Source: Panonychus citri (lineage: Eukaryota > Arthropoda > Arachnida > Trombidiformes > Tetranychidae). Taken from it: 64,000 bases of DNA. Where the stretch lies: the NCBI RefSeq assembly GCF_014898815.1, contig NW_026515548.1, positions 1,160,501 through 1,224,500 on the forward strand, written 5' to 3'. A program made the translations under genes and the position numbers. The number at the start of each line of letters is the position of its first letter. The first letter of the stretch is position 1. The notes under the pieces are model-generated. The model did no database searches. It was not told the origin of the DNA and saw nothing but the letters and a program-made list of their open reading frames with translations. Shown piece by piece: positions 13,201 to 23,710 of this stretch.

Positions 13201-14991
13201 GACACTTTATTTAAATTGTTCACTAATTTAACATCATTAACTTAATTTTATAAGACGATGATTAAATTGCATGAGAAATTGTTAAATTGTCAGGAAGCCA
13301 AAATTGTTGATTATTAATTGTAATCATTTAGAAATGAAGTTAATTCATGTTTTCACCTCATCGTTAAATTTTTAATTTAATTGTAACCAGATTTTCATTC
13401 AAGGCTCTTAATCAGGTTGCCTAAGGGATTTTAATTGTTGCAGTTAATTGAGTTAACAGATCAACAATCAAATTAACTTATCGATAACAATGAGAACAAT
13501 CAAATTATCTGGAAAATATAATGATAACAATTAACAAATTATCACCATTGATATTCAACATTGACAATCAGCTGGTGTTTGGTTATTAATAGTTAATCAG
13601 TTGCAATCAATTAATTTTGATTGTGATAATTATAATTAGTTACTCTTTATGTGATCAGTAAACTTTGTATTTATAAAAAAATTGAGTTGAAATTAATTCT
13701 AATCATGATAACAATTAGTTAATCACTTATTCGAGGCACTGATTGTTGTTTTATTTTTAATTCTAATTGTTGATCAGTTTAATTGTTGATTCCTTTTGCT
13801 GTCACCACGTTAAAAGTTAATTAAGATAACAATTTATTACCATTGGAAATTAAATTGTACTTACCTGATTATTGGGTAAACAATTAAGAGAGAATTAAAT
13901 TGTTACAATCGTTTTGTTAAATTGTGATTAACAAAACTTTGATTACTTTTTGATTATCTTTCTATTGTTTAATTCAATTAACATGATAATCCATGGGTAG
14001 AGTTAATTTTTCAAGTAATTCAAATTAAAATCAATCAAATTGTAATTAAATTGTTACGAAGAAAATAAAATGATAATTTTATTCAATTTTTTAGGAAAAT
14101 TTGATTTAATTTAATTTTCTTTCAATTACAACAATCACCTTGAATTGGAATCAATTGATTGTAAACATTTTCTGTTAAATTGTTACCAATCAAATTGATT
14201 AAAGACTCTGAAGATTCAAAGTTTGATTTTAATTCCTGTAAATAACGAAAATGATTATCAAATCAAGTTCAATGATTTATATCACTGATAAACGTTTAAT
14301 TGTGATTCATTCAGTAATCACAATCAGTAAATTATATTATGTTTATTATGATAACAGTTAAATTAAACAATAACAATCAACAAACAAGGTCGGATGATTA
14401 AATAGTGAAACTTAAATTGTTAACCTTGTTTTCAAAAGTATTAACAACTTTATTAACATTTAACAATCAATTGTAACCAGAAGAAAAATTTTATCTGGTT
14501 AACCAATCAATTTGTCCAAAGAAAAAAAAATCAAAAAGATGCAAACAATTAACTAATTGTTATCAAAAGTCTTAGAAGAAAAAAAAATCCAAACAATTAG
14601 TAAACTAAACAAACTTCCAACAAAGAGAATAACAAATTTAGTATCACAAGAAACGCCACAAATTCCCCAACTTAAAACACAATCATTAAATTGCGAAATC
14701 GCAATTTATCCAAATTAATTGTCCTTCGATTGTTCCAATTAGTTAATTGTTCTTGTTAACCTTTTCTCTTCTCACATTGAAATTGGCGCGAAATTCGACG
14801 AGTTTCGCCATCTGGTGAGAAAATCGGTAACTAGATATTCTTTTGTGATTCACTTTTTTGAATGAATTGAAATTGAATTTCTTGTTATTGAGAAAAGTGA
14901 AGAAAATAACAAAATTGTCTCTTTCTATCTAGTGAACATTAGTTAACTAACAATTTAACCTTGAATAGAGAAAAGTGAATTTACCTTGACA
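7298..14991. other. Intergenic or intronic AT-rich block between the spectraplakin exon and KANSL2
   Basis: About 7.7 kb without a convincing ORF. From 7298 to 8780 and from 9880 to 14760 it is a dense mesh of TAATTG, CAATTA, GATTGT and ACAATC words. From 8800 to 9850 it switches to ATGATG and CTCTCT simple sequence. Upstream spectraplakin exons should lie in this direction, but I could not identify any. Strong donor-like CAG|GTAAG words occur on the minus strand near 9852 and 13861 without an adjoining recognisable exon. The last 200 bp (14760-14991), with a less AT-rich stretch near 14790-14815, probably hold the KANSL2 promoter and 5' UTR. Confidence 0.5.
9734..9758. repeat. (CT)n microsatellite
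   Basis: Uninterrupted CT dinucleotide tract of about 25 bp inside a purine/pyrimidine-skewed patch (8800-9850) that also carries several GATGAT runs. Confidence 0.9.
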
Positions 14992-17171
14992 ATGAACAGG
15001 TCAAATGATGGTAAAGATTTGTGCTCCTACATTCACCGAATTTGCCTTCAAACAAAATTAGAAGGTTTTGATTATTGTATTCGTCATATTTTGGTTGATA
15101 AAAATGCTCCTTTCAAACAATGCACCTTTAGCCATCCAATTACCAACAAAAGATGTCCAAATGCTGCAAGGAAATCTGATAGAGCGAGTCAAGTTCTGTG
15201 TCCTTGGCATATTAAGAAGATGTTTCTAAAGCAGAAACACCAACAATTACATCAGCAATTGGTAAGTAACATGAGAGAAAAAAGGAGAGAAAATTAGACA
15301 ACCCTAGTTAATGAATAATCTTTTTTCATTTTTTTCTATTTATTCTTATGTCTTCCTTTTCTTGTTTCTGTTTTCCCTTTCTCTCTTTCTCCCTGATCAT
15401 TTTATCTCTTGGTTGAATCTCTTTCTTTACTCTCTCTTTTTTTATCTCATTCTCTCTTTCTCTCTCTAATTCTTTATGTGCTGATTAAAATATTAATGTA
15501 TTTTTTTCTCCATCTTTTTCTCTCTCATCAAATTGCTCTCTTTCCCTGGTTGTCTCTCTCTCTCTTTCTTTATGTCTCTTTCTTTTTGATTCTCTTTCTT
15601 TGTTCCCGCGTAGCAACAAAATATTGAAGAAGCAAAGGCTAAACGGGAAGGACTGAAAGGATTATTACTTCAATTGGAACATTACAGTCACAGTCAAGAT
15701 CCAACGCGAAAACGAGCTAATATCAATTGGGTGAAACAAGATGATGATAACAGTATTACAGCAAGTGACTATTTACGAAATAAAATCTCTGAAGCGGCTA
15801 TTGAATCATTGGATCAAGAATCAGATGAAGAATCGAGTAACCCAATGTTGGAAGATGTTCTTCGTCCAGATTTAATTGATTCGGATTCGGAAAATTTTGA
15901 CAGTGATCAAGATGATCCATTAAAACATGCGGGTGTTTATACAGCAGAAGAAGTTTCTCTCATATTGAGAGATAAAATGTTAAAATTACAATCACTGTAC
16001 ATAGGACAATTTAAACATTTACAGTATCTACTTCGTGAAAAGTACAAAAGATATCTTCAATCTTTACAGAATGAGAAAGAGGCTCAAGCCATGATGGAAG
16101 AAAATGGCGAATTCGATATATCTGATTCGGGTTATTCGGAGGAAGATGTTTACAGATTAAGAGCTCTAGTGAAATATCATCGATATCGAGGACCAGAGGC
16201 TCTTCTTAAAGACAAAGCAAGAGAGAAGAGACGAGCTCTTCTGGAAGGAGAAAACTTCAAACCTAAAATCTATGCAAGATGTATCTTCAACAAAGATGTT
16301 CCATGTCAAAATCAAGCACTTCCCCTGTCCCATTATTGCAAATCTCGTAAGTCAATTACCCTTGGAATAATTTAATCGATAATCACAATCACTGTAAACT
16401 CTAAATCTCTTTTTCTCTCTCCTCTCTTTAGATATTTTATTCGATTCTAATCAGGTCCTTTTCCGACCTTGTGCGGCAGGAGAACCACCATGTCTTAATC
16501 CTGTCATATCAATTCGTCGCCATCACACTTGTATTCTCCATAGTGATCTCAAACAGCACAATTCAGAAATCGACAAACTGGTAAGATGATTTTTCAATTT
16601 TCTCTCCAATCAAATTGAATAAACACTTTTCATCCATTGAGATATTTTTTCACCTTTCTCTTTCTCTTTCTCTTTCTCTCTCCTCTAGTTTCAAGAAGTT
16701 CATGAAGATAATCATGAGAAACAACCTTCTCCTCAACCTTGCCTATCAGTTTCTCAGGAAATTGTTTCATGCCCTGGACCAGAAACATCAGAAATAGCAC
16801 TTCTAGAATTACCACCGCCACCGCCACCGTTATCATTCAATCAATTTGACACTCCTATTTTTTCAAGTCAAGATAATTTGAAGCAATCAATACAAACGGA
16901 TCTCAACACTGAAATTCAAGAATCAATCTCTCTGAACCAGTCCAGTGAAAACTTAATTACACCCAATCTACTTCAGCCTTACAATCAAGATCCTCAACCC
17001 GAACCAATGGACATTAGTGTTGATCAGACCTCTGAACTGTCCACTTTACCCTCTCTGGAAACATCAGAACGAGACTTTTTCCCACTAGAAACATTTACAG
17101 ATGCCAATTTCCCTTCAACAATTAACCCTGATCCAAACACTAATCCCAATTTCAATGGTACTCAGATTTAG
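14992..17171 (+). CDS. KANSL2: KAT8 regulatory NSL complex subunit 2 (KANSL2/dgt1), four exons
   Basis: A subunit of the NSL complex, which holds the MOF/KAT8 histone H4 acetyltransferase in the nucleus. Exons: 14992-15261, 15614-16346, 16432-16580 and 16689-17171; introns are 352, 85 and 108 bp with GTAAG donors and AG acceptors. The 545 codons run unbroken (544 residues; human about 492). Two paired C3H-type zf-C3Hc3H modules are intact. The first has C11, C18, C29, H32 and C44, C55, C70, H73. The second has C313, C321, C332, H335 and C348, C355, C368, H371. H335 is created across the exon 2/3 junction, which supports the splice. The stretch GFDYCIRHILVDKNAPFKQC closely follows the family. 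Between the modules lie an acidic segment and a helical Lys/Glu-rich segment; the C-terminus is Gln/Asn/Ser/Pro-rich. ATG 14992 is the first Met in frame. Confidence 0.93.
15262..15613 (+). other. KANSL2 intron 1, pyrimidine-rich
   Basis: A 352 bp intron, longer than its neighbours, made almost entirely of TCTCTC, TTTCTC and TTTTT runs that merge into a long polypyrimidine tract before the acceptor TAG at 15611-15613. Apparent Leu/Ser-rich ORFs here are artefacts of that tract. Confidence 0.8.
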
Positions 17172-17644
17172 ACTAAAATCTTTAATTTTTCATAATCTTA
17201 AAACCAAAACGCAAACAAATTTAATTATTTTTCATTTCAATCTCTTTCTAATCATCCATCAAGGTTATAAATCTTTCTCTATGATTACTCAGTGAATCGT
17301 CTTCTCTTTTTTATATCACCATAGCTGATTGTTATTTTTCTCTCTCTCTCTCTCTCACTTCACAAACAAAGCACGATGATAGTATAAAATTTTCGTTAAT
17401 TAAATCTTTGAGTTTTCATGTAATTACCAATTAATGTTCACTAGCGTTTCTTTGATCAGTTGATTGCACTTTATGTTCAGGGAAAGGGAGAGGAAAGAGT
17501 TTGAGTTTCTAAAACAAAACTTCAAATTCTCAAGATACAATTGATTGAATATAAGAAAATAGTTGATCCAAAATAGAAAATTTGTTGAGAAAAAAAGATT
17601 TAGTTAAAATTATTAATCATCCAAGTAAATTGAGTGGATTCAGA
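17172..17644. other. Convergent 3' flanks of KANSL2 and the ZSWIM3-like gene
   Basis: This 473 bp gap between the two stop codons must hold both 3' UTRs. It contains a CT tract at 17339-17357 and A/T-rich candidate polyadenylation sequence (for example ATAAAA near 17382), but no strong AATAAA. No gene is seen. Confidence 0.55.
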
Positions 17645-19153
17645 TTATTCTGGTTCAATGATTAATTTAACTGTCTGCGAATTGTTAATCAAAGAAACTC
17701 CTTGTAGATTCATCTGAAATTCACAATCAATATCAACAGAGAAACCATTGACTATTTGACTCACTTTGATTGATGGATAACGGAAATTATTTGATTGATT
17801 GGTTGTGTCCATTAATAAATTGTTTGTCAATGATGTTGAATCATTAATTTGTTTACTTTTAACTTGATTATCTGTTGATACTGAAGATGACGAGAGTCCC
17901 AAAGTTATTAAATTGTCACTTGTAATCTCATTGGTATTAGAAGGTGAATTGTGGCTTTGAGTTAATTCATTTCGATCAAATTGATTTGGTCTTTGATTGT
18001 TATGGTTTAAATTAATTGAATAGATTTGATTGTCTTGTAAATTTGTCTCCTTTGATTGTGAATTTAAAATGGTTGTTGGATTAATTTGCCGATCACTTTC
18101 TTGGTTAGATTGACTTTCCTTGACAATTTTTATACTGATTTCCCGGTGACTTGTTTTCCTTAATTGTTCACAAATCAGATCATTTATACGTTGAATTGGA
18201 ATTGATAAAATATGAATAAATGTATCACAGCAAAGAGGTAAAAGGTTACCATTAATTGTTGGTAAATGGATTAAAAGTTGAAGAGGATTAGGTTGTTTCA
18301 ATCGGTTTTCGGTAACATTGTTTTCCACTTTAATCCAGTTCGATAAAAGATCATCTTGATCTTTTTTGTTAAGAGAAGAAAATTTCGTTTGAATGGCTGT
18401 TAAATCATCGGGTGTTAATCTGATTGCTTGACAAACATCTTCGGCTCTATGATCACATCCAATCTTACCAGAGGTCAAAAGTTCGTTTACCGATGATCTT
18501 AATGGTACAATTAACGTTTTACAAGTTGTTTTACTTGGAGATGATACAATTGGTGAACAATCAGATGATTCATTTGAACTTGAAGGTGGATTATCAGGAA
18601 ATGGTGAAAATCTGAACAGTTTAGGAAATAAAACTTGTTCATCATCTTTCAACTCATGGTTACAATTTACTTTCATTTGCTTGATTACCAATCGTTGTCT
18701 ATAATGGTCAAGACTCGCATAAATGTAGGTCGGACATTTAATTTTCCTGGTAGGTTGATTAGGTCGTATTCCTTTGGATGTACTTCGATAGCAACCATAA
18801 TGTTTACACGTTAACTTTAGATATTTGTATTGAAACTTTCTTCGTTTTCTATTAATTGAGCTACTTTCACTCTCACAGGTATTGGTCTCATTTTCGATGG
18901 AAATTCTCTCCTCACCAGTAGGATCATCTTCATCTTCGCCATTTTGAACTCTTCTACTTGTGGTTATGGTTAATCTGATTCGGGTTTTCTTTTGAAACTC
19001 CTCAACGGCTTCCACAAATTCCTGCCAATCATCAAATTCGGCACCAAGATTAAGCTTCAAACAATTGTAATCAACTGGACCACACAAAGAATTACAATCA
19101 GAACCTATTAACCGATCACCATTAACATTCTGTCTATTAGAATAATCCTCCAT
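17645..19153 (-). CDS. Intronless protein with ZSWIM3/FAR1-like zinc-binding N-terminal domain
   Basis: One exon, 502 residues, ATG at 19153-19151. Residues about 37-180 resemble the N-terminal domain of ZSWIM1/ZSWIM3 and FAR1-like proteins (WRKY-GCM type). An aromatic/acidic helix (DDWQEFVEAVEEFQKKTRIR) is followed by a basic strand, then TCKHYGCYRS, KCPTYIYASLD and a closing NCNHEL, which supply Cys and His ligands. An acidic, Ser-rich insert (EDEDDPTGEE) splits the first part. The rest is Asn/Ser/Gln-rich and unrecognised; no SWIM zinc finger or MULE-type transposase domain is visible, so it is shorter than ZSWIM3. A role as a DNA-binding regulator is inferred from the domain only. It converges with KANSL2 and sits head-to-tail with the small gene upstream. 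Confidence 0.75.
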   Translation of the reverse strand: MEDYSNRQNVNGDRLIGSDCNSLCGPVDYNCLKLNLGAEFDDWQEFVEAVEEFQKKTRIRLTITTSRRVQNGEDEDDPTGEERISIENETNTCESESSSINRKRRKFQYKYLKLTCKHYGCYRSTSKGIRPNQPTRKIKCPTYIYASLDHYRQRLVIKQMKVNCNHELKDDEQVLFPKLFRFSPFPDNPPSSSNESSDCSPIVSSPSKTTCKTLIVPLRSSVNELLTSGKIGCDHRAEDVCQAIRLTPDDLTAIQTKFSSLNKKDQDDLLSNWIKVENNVTENRLKQPNPLQLLIHLPTINGNLLPLCCDTFIHILSIPIQRINDLICEQLRKTSHREISIKIVKESQSNQESDRQINPTTILNSQSKETNLQDNQIYSINLNHNNQRPNQFDRNELTQSHNSPSNTNEITSDNLITLGLSSSSVSTDNQVKSKQINDSTSLTNNLLMDTTNQSNNFRYPSIKVSQIVNGFSVDIDCEFQMNLQGVSLINNSQTVKLIIEPE

Positions 19154-19538
19154 GTGATTGGAATAAAGAAAAAAAATCCAATTAACTAATTAACCGAATA
19201 ATTGATTATTGTTAAAAAAGAAAACAATTAAATACAAATAAGAGAAACAATTTAAAAGCTATTTCCACAGCAGCAAATTCTTGAGCTGATGAGCCGATTT
19301 TTTATTTTCTCTCTTTCAGCTGACAAGTTGAAATTTTTTCTTTTTGGCGGACAAATTGAAATTCTCATTTAAAAGTATTTTTATTAATATAAATTTGGTG
19401 TTAAAATAATTTTCTATTAAAATAATTTTGAGTTAAAATGATTTTCCATTAAAATAGTTAACTAAGTGTAGATTTTCATCTAAAATTGTTGAGGCGATAA
19501 AAAAAAAAGTTCTTTTCCAAATGAAACAATCAATCCAA
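19154..19538. other. Intergenic spacer, likely promoter of the ZSWIM3-like gene
   Basis: This 385 bp AT-rich spacer lies between two minus-strand genes. It contains AGCTGATGAGC and CAGCTGACAAG (19282-19327), E-box-like CAGCTG words, and a repeated AAAATAATTTT/AAAATGATTTT motif at 19404-19450. I see no other gene. Confidence 0.4.
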
Positions 19539-19988
19539 TCAATCCAATTGATCGGTAACCGTTTCTTCAATCAATTTTCCTAAATAATTACGTGAACGAA
19601 GTGAGGGAGAAATTTTTTTATTATGATAACTTGGTGTTGATTGAACGATTATCGGTTCCTCGGAGAGATTCCAAACTTTGTACCCTCGATTATTAAGATA
19701 AGAGGCCATGGGTTCTTTCAAAGGTTTACTGGTCACTTTGAGAGAGTATAAATTTTTCCTTCCACCATCAACACAACCACCACCACCACCACCACCACCA
19801 ACACCGATGGATTCACCAACACCAACACCACCACAACCACGACCTCCACCACCACCAGTACCTCCTTTACCTCCGGTGGCAGTAATAACACCAACAACAG
19901 ATGAACCTCCGGAATCTCCTCCACCAGGAGCCTTAATTATCCCATTGCTGAGACACAAATCAACAAGTTGCTCCATGTCTAAATCCAT
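19539..19988 (-). CDS. Small Gly-rich hypothetical protein, 149 residues
   Basis: Single ORF from ATG 19988-19986 to TGA 19541-19539. The first 20 residues (MDLDMEQLVDLCLSNGIIKA) look like a short amphipathic helix. Residues about 21-76 are a Gly/Val tract from GGT repeats. Residues about 77-149 are mixed and protein-like, with KPLKEPMASYLNNRGYKVW and a C-terminal LGKLIEETVTDQLD. No family, signal peptide or membrane segment is recognised. The non-repetitive ends and the conventional ATG argue for a real gene; the triplet-repeat core, which is also open on the other strand as a Pro-rich frame, argues for caution. It is in the same orientation as the ZSWIM3-like gene, 385 bp upstream of it. 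Confidence 0.5.
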   Translation of the reverse strand: MDLDMEQLVDLCLSNGIIKAPGGGDSGGSSVVGVITATGGKGGTGGGGGRGCGGVGVGESIGVGGGGGGGGCVDGGRKNLYSLKVTSKPLKEPMASYLNNRGYKVWNLSEEPIIVQSTPSYHNKKISPSLRSRNYLGKLIEETVTDQLD

Positions 19989-20258
19989 TGGATGAGGTTA
20001 TCAACAAGTCAAACGAAATGATGTAAAAGATTCTGAAAGACACAATTTAAAAAACGATTAAAACTTAGCCAATTTTCCAACACCAAACTAGATGATTAAA
20101 AGGATCAACAAATTAAAAGTTAAACACTCAGGCAATGGGGGAGCAAATGGCTCTTTAACACAATCTACATGGAACGTCAGGTAGTTGAAATATCTCTCAC
20201 TCTCTCTCTCTCTCTCATTCTCTCCCATAATCTCAATCACTCTGTGTGATTTAGTTAA

Positions 20259-20336
20259 TCATCTTCTTTTTCTTTCCTCAGCTGATACTTTTTGTCGCTT
20301 CTCTTGTTGTTTTTCTGCTTCTTTCTTAACTCCACC
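20259..20336 (-). CDS. Possible terminal exon in duplicated segment, copy 1 (Lys/Glu/Gln-rich)
   Basis: On the minus strand the frame reads GGVKKEAEKQQEKRQK, then VSAEERKRR and TGA at 20261-20259. Upstream, the open frame continues through DKKVVPI to a TAA, with no ATG, so it would need an upstream exon. The same frame is present in copy 2 with mostly conservative or synonymous differences and one in-frame 6 bp indel before the same stop. I do not recognise a family; the helix-like K/E/Q composition is not diagnostic. Confidence 0.3.
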   Translation of the reverse strand, partial: GGVKKEAEKQQEKRQKVSAEERKRR

Positions 20337-20697
20337 TATGGGAACAACCTTTTTATCAAAGAATAGCCAATGGACAAGTTATGTTATCTTATTTTGTTGA
20401 CCGAAAGACTTTTGAGATCTTGTGATGGGCCAAAGGGTATTTAAGTGGAAGTGATGATGTTTGAAGAGAGAGGAAGAGAGAGAGAAGAGCAAAGAGAATC
20501 AAGAGAATCAAGAGAAGTAAGAAAATTAAGATATTCGAATGTTGTTTATAAGAATAACTTTGGTACTGATTCAAATTGATGAGATGCTTTTCTCTCTCTC
20601 TCTCTCTACTTCATCATCGTCATCATGAAAGATGAGAAAGATTATCATCATTTCAAGGTGAATTCTTTCATGATATAAATCTCGGGATCTCTTCATT

Positions 20698-20700
<3 letters not shown>

Positions 20701-20728
<28 letters not shown>
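20701..20728. repeat. (CT)n microsatellite
   Basis: Pure CT tract inside copy 1 of the duplicated segment; the matching tract in copy 2 lies near 23604-23626. Confidence 0.9.
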
Positions 20729-20731
<3 letters not shown>

Positions 20732-20806
20732 TGTTTCCCCATCAACAATCTGGAAATTCCACCTGAAAATTAAGTGACGCAAAATCATTTGATAGATTTA
20801 AAGATA

Positions 20807-22944
20807 TTAAATCAGTGATGTTTTCGTTCATCAAAATGATCGATTTTCCATCAATCAGATAAAACGAATCATCGATTTTTCAACTTTTCTTTCTCCTTAT
20901 CGATCCTCACCAATTTCACCCAACAAATATCATCTCTTAATCGATTATTGGAAAAGTCAATAATCACTCATCATTATAAAAGTTGAAATTAATTAATTCC
21001 AAAAATCAATTCCGAAATTCAATTTATCGGAACGAAGAATCAACTCTGCCATCTATCGGAAAGAAAAACAACTAAACCGAATTTAGTTTGAAAAAAAGAC
21101 AAAAGAGGTCACTAGATGCTCTTTAATTGTTACAACAATTAACGAAAACAAGTTTACTAATAATAAACTTGTTTCTATCAAAAGAGAAAAAAAAATGATA
21201 ATAACATATTAACCTATCAGAGAAATAGAAAAATCTAACATTTAACCTATAAGGTCAATGGTAGAAAAGTTGAATTGAAGATTGAAGAGTAACAATTAAT
21301 AGAGGAAAAACAAATGAATCAACTAAATTATGATAGTTAAATAATATCAGTGATCAATTGCGATCGTAAAAAAGAAACACGTACTAAAAAACTTTTCTTA
21401 TAATTAAGTTACCAAAACAAGAAGAGAAATTAAAATGGAAACATAAATAACAACAAACGGTAGGAGAGGAAGAAAAAAAAAGTTCGTTACCAGAAATTCA
21501 ATTAACTTAATCATAATAATAGCGAGATTACAATTAATAATTAACTGAGGAAAACTGAAGAAGCGGAAAAATTCATTGAAAGCATAAATTCAATTTCCAT
21601 CAACATGATTAAGGTAATAATTTGTTTTCTTGTCTCACTTTTAAACTACAATTTAATGGACAAGAAAAAAAAGAGCAAACCAAACAATGGATTCAAATTA
21701 TCATGAAATTTGAGGTAAATTCTGAAAACAAGAAATTCGTGAACAGAATAAATAACAAGTTCCATCATCATCATCACAGGTAAATTAACTTTCCCCTGGA
21801 AAATTACATAATAACATATGATTATCATTGGAGAGAAAAAAAGATGAACCTAATCAATAGGAGAATTAAAAATAATAAAATTCTAAAAAAAATATTGATA
21901 ATAGTTAATCAATTCTACCAATTCTTCATATTCATAATCCAATTTATGTTAATCATGATTAGTAAATTGTTTCCTAATATTAGAAGTTAACATTAACATT
22001 ATCATTTGGAATAACTTTTTATCTAATTTCTTTTTCTGGTATAATAACAATTCTCCTTGATAATCATTAACGAATTAAGATTTTGACGTTATCATTAACG
22101 ATGATGATTAAGATGGAAATTTAAATAATATCATATTCTAACTTGTTGATCTTGGAGATAAAGTTGAATAATTTTCTGTTGGTAAATCTCATGAATTCCC
22201 GCCTTTAATATTAACATCTCTCTTCCATGAATATGAAGATAACTTTTTCTCAAATTGTCAGACAATGAAAGATAATGATGATGATGATGATAAAGATGAA
22301 GATGAAGATAAAAAAGTAGATAATCAACTCCCCTTATCATCATGAATCGCCCATTTTCCCCCAATAAGTAACGTAAATGCTTCTTAACATTTGATCTTTC
22401 AAGGTAAAGATGAAGATGAAAATTAAGATGAAGATGAAGATGAAGATGAAGATGAATCTCCCTCTTGACCATTATCATTATGATAAAATCACCTTGATTT
22501 TGATGACCACCCTCAATGCAGTAATAATCATGATAATATACATTAAACTGATTCTCAATGAACAGAACAAAAAAGTGATATTATTTTATTTTCCAAACCG
22601 CAATTTATTAAATTGAATAGAATTATAATCTAACCTATATTAGGAATATTATATTATATTGTTATCATTATGTTTCTATTATTATCATTATTTGAGAGAG
22701 AGAAAAGTTTTCTTTTGCTTTTTTTTCATCGCCAATTTTACCTATGAAAATGTAACTCTAACCACAAAACACACTTATCAAGGTAAAAAGACCTCAGGGT
22801 AAGTTGATAAGATGATAAGTTGAAGGTGAAATGATATTTTGGGTGAAAGAGAGAGAGAGAGAGAAAGTTTTCAATATCTTCATCTTAATCATCTACTCTC
22901 TCTTTCACTCTCCCTGTTGGGTCACGGGCTCCATAATATTATCA

Positions 22945-22985
<41 letters not shown>

Positions 22986-23149
22986 AATCGGATTCATAAT
23001 AATAACCCAAAAATTCAAAAATAATTATGGCTCATTTTCTCTCTCTTTCTTTTTCTCTATGGTTCGTTTCATTGTTGGTGAACCTTCACCTCTTCACCTC
23101 CCCCATTATCATCCATCTTCACCTAAGCCACCCAGTTCTCTTTATCTCT
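20807..23149. other. Noncoding spacer between the two copies of the duplicated segment
   Basis: AT-rich DNA with no convincing ORF. A (GATGAA)n/(GATGAT)n patch lies at 22265-22455, a long CT tract at 22949-22984 and GA at 22849-22864. No reverse transcriptase, gag or transposase reading frame is visible, so this does not look like the body of an intact retroelement. Confidence 0.6.
22949..22984. repeat. (CT)n microsatellite
   Basis: CT tract of about 36 bp, one of the longest in the window. Confidence 0.9.
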
Positions 23150-23710
23150 CTCTCTCTCTCTTTCTTTCTCTCTTATAAACTCAATCACTCTATGTAATTT
23201 AGTTAATCATCTTCTCTCTTCAGCTGCTATTTTTTGTCGGTTATCTTGTTGTTTTTCTGCTTCTTCTTTAGCTCCACCTATGGGAACAACCTTTTTATCA
23301 AAGAATAGCCAATGGCCAAGTTATGTTATCATTTTGTTGACCGAAAGACATTGGAGATCTTGGGATGGGCCAAAGGGCATTGAGGTAGAAGTGATGATGA
23401 TAAAAGAGAAAGAAAAGTAAGAGAAGTAAGATATTCGAATGTTGTTTATAATAATAACTTTGGTACTGATTCAAATTAACCATTGATGAAATACTTTTCT
23501 CTCTCTCTCTCTCTTTCAGCATCATGATAAAGATGAAAGATGATCATCATCTTAAGGTGGGTTCTTTCATGATATATCTCGGGACCTCTTCATTAACTTA
23601 CTATCTCTCTCTCTCTCTCTCTCTCTGGCCAAACAGTTTCTCCCATCAACAAAGTGAAAATTTCAACCTGAAAATTGAGTGAACACGCAAAACCATTGAA
23701 AGATAAATAT
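23150..23710. repeat. Duplicated segment, copy 2
   Basis: Partner of 20200-20806 in the same orientation, starting and ending at CT-rich tracts. Landmarks CCACCTATGGGAACAACC, AATAGCCAATGG, TTGTTGACCGAAAGACAT, GATGGGCCAAAGGGCATT, ATATTCGAATGTTGTTTATA and TTCTTTCATGATATATCTCG occur in the same order as in copy 1. Confidence 0.85.
23207..23278 (-). CDS. Possible terminal exon in duplicated segment, copy 2 (Lys/Glu/Gln-rich)
   Basis: The minus-strand frame GGAKEEAEKQQDNRQK, then IAAEERR and TGA at 23209-23207, matches the frame in copy 1. Differences from copy 1 are V/A, K/E, E/D, K/N, V/I and S/A plus three synonymous changes and a 2-codon deletion that keeps frame. This is compatible with a weakly constrained coding exon, or with chance after a recent duplication. 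No start codon or upstream exon is identified. Confidence 0.3.
   Translation of the reverse strand, partial: GGAKEEAEKQQDNRQKIAAEERR

Larger units (their letters stand above)
20200..20806. repeat. Duplicated segment, copy 1
   Basis: Direct repeat of 23150-23710, about 3 kb away. Shared landmarks in order: CAATCACTCTGTGTGATTTAG, TTGTTGTTTTTCTGCTTCTT, CCACCTATGGGAACAACC, AATAGCCAATGG, GATGGGCCAAAGGG, ATATTCGAATGTTGTTTATA, CTTTGGTACTGATTCAAATT, TTCTTTCATGATATA and CACCTGAAAATTAAGTGA. Similarity by eye is high, with small indels and different CT-tract lengths. The minus strand holds a short frame shared by both copies (see 20259-20336). Confidence 0.85.

Noticed and set aside
19708..19995. Pro-rich ORF on + (95 codons)
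   Set aside because: It is the complement of the GGT repeat of the minus-strand Gly-rich ORF, and its ends are less protein-like.
20200..23710. The two 0.6 kb copies as LTRs of a retrotransposon
   Set aside because: No gag/pol frame lies between them, the ends coincide with CT tracts, and no TG...CA termini or target-site duplications were found.
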